Notes: generated from the sequence alone by a model not told the origin. Positions 1 through 6,089 are shown, counted from the first letter of the stretch. The stretch: 6,183 nt of DNA from Deltaproteobacteria bacterium (GCA_030671095.1 DAOVAK010000181.1:1-6183), one strand, 5' to 3'. Numbers and translations are program-made.

Positions 1-4
1 GCCT

Positions 5-1114
5 TCATATGGTGACGAGCTCATATTTCCTATTCCCGAGGCCAAGCTTTTCGGCGTAACGGAGTTGTATGGTCCAGTCTATCTTGGGATAGAGTCCCCT
101 AAATTTGTCCTCGCCCGCCCCCTTGTGGGAAGACAAACAAGAACCCTCCAACCCTACTTGACGGTTAACCATGTCTGCCGATGCCTGATCAATAGCCACC
201 GGGTCCTTTGAGGCCATGATCCCCAGGTCCTGTACGATGGGTGCATCGCTGTGACCGTAGCAGTCACAGGCCGGGGAAATCTGGGTTAAGAAGTTGAGAA
301 AGGCAGCGCGACCTTTTTTCCCTTTCAAAACGGCAAGGGTGTATTCCACCATCTTCTTCTGAAAAATGGGGATATCCGCATTCCACTGCACATTGATCGC
401 CTTATTCTCACATATAAGGATGCATTCCCCACACCCCACGCACCTTTTGGGGTCAATCACTGCCTTTTTATTCTTAATGGAAATGGCTGATTGGGCACAA
501 TGTTCCACGCATTCACCGCAGGCGATGCAATTTTTCCTCTTTACCTTGGGTGACACACCAGAATGCTGCACCAGCTTTCCCTTCCTTGAGGCACACCCCA
601 TCCCGAGATTCTTAATGGTGCCTCCAAATCCTGATAGCTCGTGACCCTTGAAATGGGCCACACTAATGAGGACATCCGATTCAGCGATCTCTTTCCCTAT
701 GTACGCACTTTTGACATTTTCTCTGTTGATCCTTATAGCAGTGGAAGAGGCCCCTCTCATCCCATCCGCGATGATAATGGGTGCATTTACCACGGAATAG
801 GCAAAACCGTTCTGAGTGGCCGTATCAAGATGTGAAACGCTGTTTCCTCTTGTTCCGGCATAAAGGGTGTTGGTGTCAGTTAGAAAAGGCGATGCCCCCA
901 ATTCCTTTATATGAACTACAATCTGGCGCAAAAAATTGGGTCTTATGAATGCCGTATTGCCCTTTTCACCGAAATGCATCTTGATGGCCACTAGATGGCG
1001 AGGACGAATGATACTTTTCAGATCCAACATATCGATGAGCCTCACGAGTTTTTCAAAGAGGTTTTCCTTTGTGGAGGCCCTAAGATCAGTAAAGTAGACT
1101 TGGGAGGTAGTCAT
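5..1114 (-). CDS. DUF362 domain protein with two 4Fe-4S ferredoxin clusters (COG2768-type Fe-S protein)
   Basis: Complete 369-aa cytoplasmic protein of unknown reaction; no signal peptide or membrane segment. Residues about 1-185 and 250-350 form a split DUF362 domain, with the family-like stretches KMHFGEKGN (46-54), HFKGHELSGFGGTIKNLGMG (154-173) and DLGIMASKDPVAID (296-309). A ferredoxin module is inserted between them. Cluster one uses C196, C199, C202 and C206; cluster two uses C225, C228, C231 and C235, both CxxCxxCxxxC. The usual proline after the fourth cysteine is Ala in the first cluster and Glu in the second. Further cysteines at 174, 283, 285 and 326 lie in DUF362 blocks and could bind another centre. 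An in-frame TTG lies one codon upstream, but ATG at 1114 sits 6 nt from an AGGAGA ribosome site and is preferred. The gene is transcribed divergently from the rhodanese gene. Such proteins are common in anaerobes and are presumed to carry electrons. Family assignment is solid; function is unknown. Confidence 0.9.
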   Translation of the reverse strand: MTTSQVYFTDLRASTKENLFEKLVRLIDMLDLKSIIRPRHLVAIKMHFGEKGNTAFIRPNFLRQIVVHIKELGASPFLTDTNTLYAGTRGNSVSHLDTATQNGFAYSVVNAPIIIADGMRGASSTAIRINRENVKSAYIGKEIAESDVLISVAHFKGHELSGFGGTIKNLGMGCASRKGKLVQHSGVSPKVKRKNCIACGECVEHCAQSAISIKNKKAVIDPKRCVGCGECILICENKAINVQWNADIPIFQKKMVEYTLAVLKGKKGRAAFLNFLTQISPACDCYGHSDAPIVQDLGIMASKDPVAIDQASADMVNRQVGLEGSCLSSHKGAGEDKFRGLYPKIDWTIQLRYAEKLGLGNRKYELVTI

Positions 1115-1120
1115 CAATCA

Positions 1121-1126
1121 TCTCCT
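1121..1126 (-). promoter_or_regulatory. Ribosome binding site of the DUF362 Fe-S gene
   Basis: AGGAGA on the minus strand lies 6 nt before the ATG at 1114 but only 3 nt before the alternative TTG at 1117. This spacing favours the ATG start. Confidence 0.75.
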
Positions 1127-1133
1127 TTTTCAT

Positions 1134-1173
1134 AAAAAATAAGGGGCCTTTTTATCAAAAGCATGAATGCCCC
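1134..1173 (-). terminator. Terminator-like / attenuator-like structure in the leader of the Fe-S gene
   Basis: Read on the minus strand, GGGGC (1173-1169) can pair with GCCCC (1147-1143). Inside it CTTTT (1161-1157) pairs with AAAAG (1152-1148) around a GATA loop, leaving a 7-nt bulge (1168-1162) on one side. The closing GC stem is followed at once by TTATTTTTT (1142-1134). This resembles an intrinsic terminator placed between the predicted promoter and the ribosome site, so it could act as an attenuator. The bulge weakens the stem, and no clear competing antiterminator was found, so a passive leader hairpin is equally possible. Confidence 0.35.
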
Positions 1174-1193
1174 AATGTAGCTCCATCTAGCGG

Positions 1194-1222
1194 ATTATTT
1201 ATGAAATTACACAAAAGGTCAA
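1194..1222 (-). promoter_or_regulatory. Sigma-70-type promoter for the Fe-S gene
   Basis: On the minus strand TTGACC (1222-1217, 5 of 6 consensus bases) and AATAAT (1199-1194, 5 of 6) are separated by exactly 17 bp. The start point would fall near 1187, giving a leader of about 70 nt that contains the terminator-like structure at 1173-1134. A weaker alternative lies further up: TTGACG at 1316-1311 with TATATC at 1292-1287. Confidence 0.6.
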
Positions 1223-1343
1223 TAATAAGGGCTATTGAGAGATTATGCATTAAACGGGTGAAGAAACCTGGTTTTTTGCGGGAAATGATATAAAGTATTA
1301 TTGATTTACCCGTCAATACAATGGACGTTTGTCCTTTTTTCCG

Positions 1344-1373
1344 TTGACAAACAAAATCATCTTGGATTATTAA
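1344..1373 (+). promoter_or_regulatory. Sigma-70-type promoter for the rhodanese / small-protein operon
   Basis: A perfect -35 box TTGACA (1344-1349) is followed after 18 bp by TATTAA (1368-1373, 4 of 6 consensus bases). The start point would be near 1380, giving a leader of roughly 95 nt before the ATG at 1475. Confidence 0.5.
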
Positions 1374-1474
1374 CTTGATGCTAATCGCGGGTATTTACGG
1401 CCACACCAATCATCGATGGTCTTGGTGAAAAGTCCTTCCGAACCGGATCTCTTACAAGGGGAGAATCTGACCCT

Positions 1475-2113
1475 ATGCCAAAAGGAAACTCCATTCCATC
1501 ATGCCTGATCTTTTTGTCAATGCTGCTTGTACTGTCTGCATTTCCAGGGCAGGTGAACGCCCAGGCGGCCAGAAAGATTCTGAGCATCGAAGCGTATGAC
1601 ATGCTTAACACGGTTCCTGACACCTATTTGATCGATGTGAGAACGAGGGCAGAATACCAGTTTGTTGGACATCCCTTCAAGGCCTACCTTTTCCCCTATA
1701 TGTTCTGGGCTGGGCATCTTGCCAAAAAGGACGACACATATACCTATCAACTGGGTCCAAATAACAAGGCGTTCGTGGAAGAGATAAGCAAGGTATTCAA
1801 GAAGACGGATAATCTTCTGATCATGGGCCGGGACGGCACAAGAAGTCTACTCGCTGCCAAGGATCTCATTGCTGCCGGTTTTAAGAATGTATTCGATGTG
1901 GTGGATGGTTTTGAGGGGCCTGAGTTCCCCACGTTTGGGGATGAGGATCGGCACAAGTTTTATCGCCAGCTCGCAAAGAGAAATAAGATACATGGTTTTG
2001 GACACCGCCAACATTATGGATGGCAGTGGTGGGGCCTACCCTGGACCTATGAAATAGATCCCAAATATATTTATCCCCCCGACCTAAAACAGCCCAAGAA
2101 ATCGAAAAAGTGA
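1475..2113 (+). CDS. Secreted rhodanese-like domain protein lacking the catalytic cysteine
   Basis: A 212-aa protein predicted to act in the periplasm. It starts with a basic N-terminus, a hydrophobic core (residues 11-22) and a signal peptidase site after VNA (29). The rhodanese domain covers about 35-150: LIDVRTRAEY (52-61), VGHP (64-67), the active-site loop at 118-123 and VVDGFEG (142-148). The loop reads GRDGTR where sulfurtransferases have C-R-x-G-x-R, so the persulfide cysteine is Gly118 (codon GGC, 1826-1828). The mature protein has no cysteine, so thiosulfate:cyanide-type sulfur transfer by the normal mechanism should be impossible. The C-terminus (173-202) is rich in aromatics and contains GLPWTYEIDP, which I recall from active periplasmic rhodaneses of anaerobes. 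AAGGGGAG (1456-1463), 11 nt upstream, is the likely ribosome site; no earlier in-frame start exists after the stop at 1382-1384. A binding or scaffold role is inferred. Fold assignment is firm; function is open. Confidence 0.88.
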   Translation: MPKGNSIPSCLIFLSMLLVLSAFPGQVNAQAARKILSIEAYDMLNTVPDTYLIDVRTRAEYQFVGHPFKAYLFPYMFWAGHLAKKDDTYTYQLGPNNKAFVEEISKVFKKTDNLLIMGRDGTRSLLAAKDLIAAGFKNVFDVVDGFEGPEFPTFGDEDRHKFYRQLAKRNKIHGFGHRQHYGWQWWGLPWTYEIDPKYIYPPDLKQPKKSKK

Positions 2114-2135
2114 TGTAAGGAAGTTTATTTTGGGT

Positions 2136-2142
2136 GAGGAGA
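2136..2142 (+). promoter_or_regulatory. Ribosome binding site that sets the start of the 60-aa protein
   Basis: GAGGAGA lies 6 nt before ATG 2149. The upstream in-frame GTG at 2134 overlaps this motif and has no ribosome site of its own, so the ATG is the better start. Confidence 0.7.
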
Positions 2143-2148
2143 ATTGTT

Positions 2149-2331
2149 ATGGAATCAGAGGAGCTTATGGAGCTCATGAAACAGGTCGAAGAGAAAGGAA
2201 TTGGCTGGGATAAGGTGGAAGAGAAGACAAAAGTATCCCATGATCTTTTGAAACTCTACGTCAATTCCGGCCCCGTACCTGTGACCATCATCAAAGGTTT
2301 GAAAAAAATCTTGGAAGAGCCGCCTCAGTAG
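2149..2331 (+). CDS. Small hypothetical protein, possible helix-turn-helix (XRE-like) fold
   Basis: A 60-residue soluble protein with no signal peptide, membrane segment or cysteine. I do not recognise a named family. It appears all-helical: an acidic helix at about 2-16, a short helix at 19-27 (GWDKVEEKT), a turn, a helix at 30-40 (SHDLLKLYVNS), a Gly-Pro break, and a last helix at 45-57 (VTIIKGLKKILEE). Spacing and hydrophobic pattern resemble the core of Cro/C1-type DNA-binding domains, but the match is by eye and the putative recognition helix is not strongly basic. ATG 2149 is chosen over the in-frame GTG at 2134 because a good ribosome site lies between them. The gene follows the rhodanese gene after 35 bp on the same strand with no terminator between, so the two are probably co-transcribed. 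It could be a regulator of that operon or a small protein-binding module. Coding status is likely; function is a guess. Confidence 0.65.
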   Translation: MESEELMELMKQVEEKGIGWDKVEEKTKVSHDLLKLYVNSGPVPVTIIKGLKKILEEPPQ

Positions 2332-2417
2332 TCCGCGGAAAGATTCCCCACAATCAGCCACGGGCCTCCCCCCTTAACCCCTTTCCCGGAAAGACCTCAT
2401 CGAGATATTGTGAACCG
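2332..2417. other. Convergent intergenic gap with C-rich/G-rich tract, no clear terminator
   Basis: Only 86 bp separate the stop of the 60-aa gene from the stop of dnaE, which converge here. I see no hairpin followed by a T tract in either direction. The short palindrome CTTTCCCGGAAAG (2381-2393) can form at best a 5-bp stem with a 3-nt loop and has no T run. Positions 2365-2387 are four C runs on the plus strand and therefore four G runs in the dnaE transcript. Termination may be Rho-dependent or rely on opposing transcription. Confidence 0.6.
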
Positions 2418-5400
2418 CTATGGGTGCTGAGAATGGTGAGGGTGTGAACTTCTTTTATCATACCTGAAGGCAATCTTTTCACCGATAATCTCTTCAATTT
2501 CTCCCCTTACCTCATCACAGGGGGAGATCCTGTAGTGATCGTGGGCTTCGATGAGGAGTTCCTTACCCTGCCCCGCGTCCACTCTGAAGAGGACGGAACA
2601 TTCGCCGGGAAATCTAAAGAAAATATCCCGGATCTGTTCCAAGACCTCTCTCGATATTCTTTGCAAATGCAGCCGGAGCTCGACGGCTTTTATGGTCCTC
2701 TGTCGGACGGTTTCCAGAGATTCGATTTCCTGGGCAATAATCTTGGCAGAAGTCCCATCCACCTCAGCGGTGCCGCCGATAAGCAGGGGTTCATCCCCTT
2801 TAAGAAGAAGGGAGTGGCTACTGAATACATCTGGGAAAAGGATGACCTCCGTGGATCCTGTTGGATCTTCAAGGCTCAAAATGGCCATCTTATCCCCCCG
2901 TTTCGTTCTTTTAATCCTGAGATTTTCAATCACACCGGCCACCTTCACCGGGGTTTTGTCCCTCAAATTGGTAAGACCCTCTATGGCACAGGTGGCAAAA
3001 TCTCTTACAACCTTCTTGAACCTGTCCAGCGGATGCCCGGTGATGTAAAATCCCAAGGCCTCCTTCTCTTTTCTCAGTTTTTCCCTTTCATCCCATTCAT
3101 CCAGGTCAGGAAGCTGCAGGAGACCGTTAGCTGCCGCATCGTCACCAGCCAATGATGCAAACATGTTCAACTGATTCGGGTCGTGACAAGCCCCACAAAA
3201 ACTGATGACTTGGTCAAGGGCACCGAAAAGCCTGGACCTGTAAAGTCCTGTGAAATCAAATGCGCCGCATTGGATAAGACCCTCGAGCACCCGTCGATTC
3301 ACCTTAGATCCATCCACCCTTTTGCAAAAATCCAGCAGATCCTTAAAGGGACCATCCTGGTCTCGCTCTTCAATGATGGACTCCACCGCCTTCAGGCCCA
3401 CATTCTTCACCGCGGCCAGACCAAACCGAATCCCTCCTTTCACAACGGAAAAATCTGCTTGGCTTTCGTTCAGATCAGGAGGCAAAATTTCGATACCCAT
3501 TTCGCGGCATTCCGCTATATTTTTGATGGTCTTGTCCTGGTTGCCCATATCTTGAGTAAGCAAGGCGGCCATAAACTGAACAGGGAAATGGGCCTTCAGG
3601 TATGCGGTTTGATAGGCGATCATGGTGTAGGCAACAGAATGGGATTTGTTAAAACCATAACCTCCAAACTTCTCAATAAGATCAAAGATGCGTTCCGCCT
3701 TGCGTCGATCCAGTCCATTTTTTGTGGCCCCCTCCAAGAACCGAGCCTTATGATTTGCCATCACCTCATGTTTCTTTTTTCCTATGGCCTTCCGCAACTC
3801 ATCCGCTTCGGCCAACGTGTAATGGGCCAGAACCTGGGCAATCTTCATGACCTGTTCCTGGTAGAGGATAACGCCATAGGTCTCTTTCAGAATAGCTTCA
3901 AGCTCTGGGAAGACATACTTGATCTTGGATATGCCGTGTTTGCCCTGAATGAATTCATCCACCATGTTGCTCCCAAGAGGTCCCGGCCTATAAAGGGCCA
4001 CCAAGGCGACCAAGTCCTCAAATACCTCTGGTTTGAGTCTCCTGAGCAAATCCTTCATCCCCGAGCTTTCCAGCTGGAAGATACCCGTGGTTTTTCCTTC
4101 TTGGCAGAGCTTATAGGTGGCTTCGTCGTCAAGGGGGATCTTTTCTATTTCAATAATTTGGCCGGAAGACTCCTCTATCAGCCTCAGGGTCTGTTTTATG
4201 ACGGTTAGGGTCTTCAGACCCAGGAAATCGAACTTGATCAGACCCAATTTCTCGATCTGATTCATGGTGTATTGGGTCATGACTTCGTCATTGGTCCCTT
4301 TAAAAAGAGGGAGATATTCTACGAGGGCTCTGTCTGAAATGACCACGCCTGAGGCATGTGTTGAGGCATGCCTTGAGAGTCCCTCGAGTGAACGTGAAAT
4401 CTTCAAAAGCCTTCTTTCGCTTTCTTGTCCCTCTTCCATCCTTCTGAGTTCCGGCTCGTCCTCGATCGCCTTTACCAACCTCACGTTAGGCCCTTCAGGG
4501 ACGAGTTTGGCAATCCTGTCCACCTCTGCGTAAGGGATATTCAGACTTCGTCCCACATCTCTTATGACGGCCCTTGCCTTCATTGTGCCGAAGGTAATGA
4601 TTTGGCAAACGTTTTCCCGCCCGTATTTCTCAGCCACATATTTGATGACGTCGTCTCTGCCGTTTATGCAAAAATCAATATCAATGTCGGGCATGCTAAT
4701 GCGCTGAGGGTTTAGGAACCGCTCGAAGAGCAGACCATATTTCATAGGGTCGATGTCTGTGATATTGAGACAGTATGCTACCAGGGAGCCAGCCGCTGAT
4801 CCACGGCCAGGGCCCACGGGGATGTGAGACCGCCGAGCATAGTCAATGAAATCGGCCACGATTAGGAAGTAACCGGAAAAACCCATCTTTGTGATGATAT
4901 CAAGCTCAAAGTCGAGCCTTTCCCTGTACTCCGTCACCAATTCTGATGAGATGGCCGTCCCTTCTTCCTCCTCTTTCTGGGCCAGCCGTCCCTTGAGCCC
5001 CTTTTGCGCCTCCTCAGCGAGCATTTCTTCGAGGCTTCTTTTGTCAGGGACCGTAAATACAGGGTACTTATAATGGCCGAACTCCATCTCATACTGGCAA
5101 CGGCGCGCGATCCCCACCGTATTGTCCAGGGCCTCGGTGTAGTCGCTTCCGTCTAAGGAGGATTCCATCTCTTGGCGGGATTTGAAGAAGAGTTCATTTG
5201 TGGAAAACTTCATCCGATTGGGATCATCAAAGGACTTGCCCGTCTGGATACAGAGAAGCACGTCATGGGCCTCCGAGTCCTCCCTGTTGAGGTAGTGACA
5301 ATCGTTGGTCGCCACAAGGGGTATGGAGAGTTCATAGGAAAGTTCTTTGAGGATGCCGTTCACTCTTTTCTGCTCAGGCAGGTTGTTCGCCTGGAGCTCA

Positions 5401-5933
5401 AGGTAGAAACGCTCTTTGTCAAAGATAGAGGCCAGTTCAACCGCCTTCTGTTTTGCCTCTTCCATGCGGCCATTGTTAATGAGATAGGAAACGATCCCTT
5501 TCAGGCAGGCTGATAGGGCGATGAGACCACCGTTAAATTCCCTCAGAAGTTCCACATCCACCCGGGGATGGTAGTAAAATCCCTCCAAATGGCCAAGGGT
5601 GACGAGGCGGCTCAGGTTTTTGTAGCCTTCATCGTTCATCACCAGGAGGATCAGGTGATGAGCGTTGGGACCCCCATCTGGAGAAGGGGCACGATCCTGA
5701 CGATGGCCCGGAGCCACGTAAATCTCGCAACCCAGGATGGGTTTAATGTCCATCTTTGCGGCCTGATCGAAAAGCTGTACCGCACCAAATAAGTTTCCAT
5801 GATCGGTGATGGCGACGGCATCCATTGCAAAACGTTTGGCTTTATCTAGCAGTTGTTTGATCCTGATGGCGCCGTCCAGGAGACTGTATTCCGTATGCAC
5901 GTGGAGATGGACAAAAGATGAGTTATCGGTCAC
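2418..5933 (-). CDS. dnaE: DNA polymerase III alpha subunit (replicative polymerase DnaE)
   Basis: Catalytic subunit of the replicative polymerase, extending DNA as part of the holoenzyme with the sliding clamp and clamp loader. At 1171 aa it is full length (E. coli has 1160). Domains in order: PHP (about 5-280) with HLHVHTEYSLLDG (9-21), ITDHGNLFG (42-50), GCEIYVA (68-74) and ATNDCHYL (208-215); polymerase palm and fingers (about 290-820) with GPGRGSAAGS (374-383), the aspartates D416 and D418 in PDIDIDF (415-421), and the third, D569, in KFDFLGLKTL (567-576); helix-hairpin-helix region (about 825-895); clamp-binding QLNMF (921-925); OB fold (about 994-1070); C-terminal domain (1080-1158). 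The last 12 residues form a His-rich tail. All nine PHP metal-ligand positions appear present, unlike E. coli. The start is GTG at 5933, 6 nt after AGGAAGGG (5947-5940), with no earlier in-frame start seen nearby. No intein or frameshift is seen. Identity is near certain. Confidence 0.98.
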   Translation of the reverse strand: MTDNSSFVHLHVHTEYSLLDGAIRIKQLLDKAKRFAMDAVAITDHGNLFGAVQLFDQAAKMDIKPILGCEIYVAPGHRQDRAPSPDGGPNAHHLILLVMNDEGYKNLSRLVTLGHLEGFYYHPRVDVELLREFNGGLIALSACLKGIVSYLINNGRMEEAKQKAVELASIFDKERFYLELQANNLPEQKRVNGILKELSYELSIPLVATNDCHYLNREDSEAHDVLLCIQTGKSFDDPNRMKFSTNELFFKSRQEMESSLDGSDYTEALDNTVGIARRCQYEMEFGHYKYPVFTVPDKRSLEEMLAEEAQKGLKGRLAQKEEEEGTAISSELVTEYRERLDFELDIITKMGFSGYFLIVADFIDYARRSHIPVGPGRGSAAGSLVAYCLNITDIDPMKYGLLFERFLNPQRISMPDIDIDFCINGRDDVIKYVAEKYGRENVCQIITFGTMKARAVIRDVGRSLNIPYAEVDRIAKLVPEGPNVRLVKAIEDEPELRRMEEGQESERRLLKISRSLEGLSRHASTHASGVVISDRALVEYLPLFKGTNDEVMTQYTMNQIEKLGLIKFDFLGLKTLTVIKQTLRLIEESSGQIIEIEKIPLDDEATYKLCQEGKTTGIFQLESSGMKDLLRRLKPEVFEDLVALVALYRPGPLGSNMVDEFIQGKHGISKIKYVFPELEAILKETYGVILYQEQVMKIAQVLAHYTLAEADELRKAIGKKKHEVMANHKARFLEGATKNGLDRRKAERIFDLIEKFGGYGFNKSHSVAYTMIAYQTAYLKAHFPVQFMAALLTQDMGNQDKTIKNIAECREMGIEILPPDLNESQADFSVVKGGIRFGLAAVKNVGLKAVESIIEERDQDGPFKDLLDFCKRVDGSKVNRRVLEGLIQCGAFDFTGLYRSRLFGALDQVISFCGACHDPNQLNMFASLAGDDAAANGLLQLPDLDEWDEREKLRKEKEALGFYITGHPLDRFKKVVRDFATCAIEGLTNLRDKTPVKVAGVIENLRIKRTKRGDKMAILSLEDPTGSTEVILFPDVFSSHSLLLKGDEPLLIGGTAEVDGTSAKIIAQEIESLETVRQRTIKAVELRLHLQRISREVLEQIRDIFFRFPGECSVLFRVDAGQGKELLIEAHDHYRISPCDEVRGEIEEIIGEKIAFRYDKRSSHPHHSQHP

Positions 5934-5979
5934 GTTTTTCCCTTCCTGTGACGGGTCAAAAAGGTAAGTGATTAGTAAC

Positions 5980-6009
5980 GTTCAAAAGAGTTGGCACAAT
6001 CTTTTGAAC
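5980..6009. repeat. Perfect 10-bp inverted repeat in the dnaE leader
   Basis: GTTCAAAAGA (5980-5989) and TCTTTTGAAC (6000-6009) are exact inverted copies separated by 10 bp. With one bulged base the stem can extend by TTG (5991-5993) pairing with CAA (5997-5999) around a 3-nt loop. It lies between the predicted dnaE promoter and start codon, beginning about 8 nt after the expected start point. No T run follows on either strand, so it is not a normal intrinsic terminator; an operator or an RNA stem-loop is more likely. Confidence 0.75.
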
Positions 6010-6023
6010 CACCAAGTTTTAGT

Positions 6024-6051
6024 ATGATAGTCGATTCTCCGACAATGCCAA
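6024..6051 (-). promoter_or_regulatory. Sigma-70-type promoter for dnaE
   Basis: On the minus strand TTGGCA (6051-6046, 5 of 6 consensus bases) and TATCAT (6029-6024, 5 of 6) are separated by 16 bp. The start point would be near 6017 and the leader about 84 nt, containing the inverted repeat at 5980-6009. dnaE thus probably has its own promoter, although read-through from a gene beyond the window cannot be excluded. Confidence 0.6.
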
Positions 6052-6058
6052 TCTCCTC

Positions 6059-6089
6059 CCTCCGGGGCGTAGGCCCTACGGGCCGGAGG
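6059..6089. repeat. GC-rich nested palindrome (REP-like) upstream of the dnaE promoter
   Basis: CCTCCGG (6059-6065) pairs with CCGGAGG (6083-6089), and inside it CGTAG (6068-6072) pairs with CTACG (6076-6080), with a GG/GG mismatch between the two stems. An alternative hairpin, GGCCC (6072-6076) with GGGCC (6080-6084), competes with it. The element is far more GC-rich than its surroundings and sits just upstream of the dnaE -35 box. No second copy is in this window, so repeat-family membership is a guess; it could also be the end of an upstream transcript. Confidence 0.6.

Larger units (their letters stand above)
1115..1474. other. Divergent intergenic region between the Fe-S gene and the rhodanese gene
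   Basis: This 360-bp AT-rich stretch has no credible coding sequence on either strand. It holds the two outward-facing promoters (1194-1222 minus, 1344-1373 plus), the leader structure at 1134-1173 and a small hairpin followed by six T at 1323-1340. A 6-bp inverted pair, ACGGGT (1254-1259) and ACCCGT (1308-1313), lies between the promoters, but its arms are short enough to be chance. Two separate promoters argue against a single shared control site, although a regulator binding between them could act on both genes. Confidence 0.7.

Noticed and set aside
366..835. Plus-strand open frames opposite the Fe-S gene (366-644, 641-835)
   Set aside because: The opposite strand encodes a well-supported protein with two ferredoxin motifs; these are shadow frames.
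5..1117. TTG at 1117 as the start of the Fe-S protein
   Set aside because: It is only 3 nt from the ribosome site, whereas the next codon, ATG at 1114, is optimally spaced and the common start type.
1086..1133. 15-codon reading frame on the minus strand starting at ATG 1133, overlapping the Fe-S gene start, as a possible leader peptide
   Set aside because: It has no ribosome site of its own (T-rich upstream) and no run of regulatory codons. Its ATG sits in the A-rich tract just before the AGGAGA site of the main gene.
1381..1623. Minus-strand open frames overlapping the rhodanese gene (1381-1623, 1517-1750, 1747-1956, 1881-2177)
   Set aside because: They are opposite a clear coding sequence with a signal peptide and domain motifs, have low-complexity translations, and lack ribosome sites.
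2381..2393. CTTTCCCGGAAAG palindrome as an intrinsic terminator between the convergent genes
   Set aside because: The centre is a single base, so at most a 5-bp stem with a 3-nt loop can form, and no T tract follows on either strand.
3183..4208. Long open frame of 341 codons on the plus strand, opposite dnaE (with a related one at 2535-3155)
   Set aside because: It lies fully antisense to a certain gene, begins at a GTG inside it, and its translation shows no recognisable domain. Long shadow frames are common opposite conserved coding sequence.
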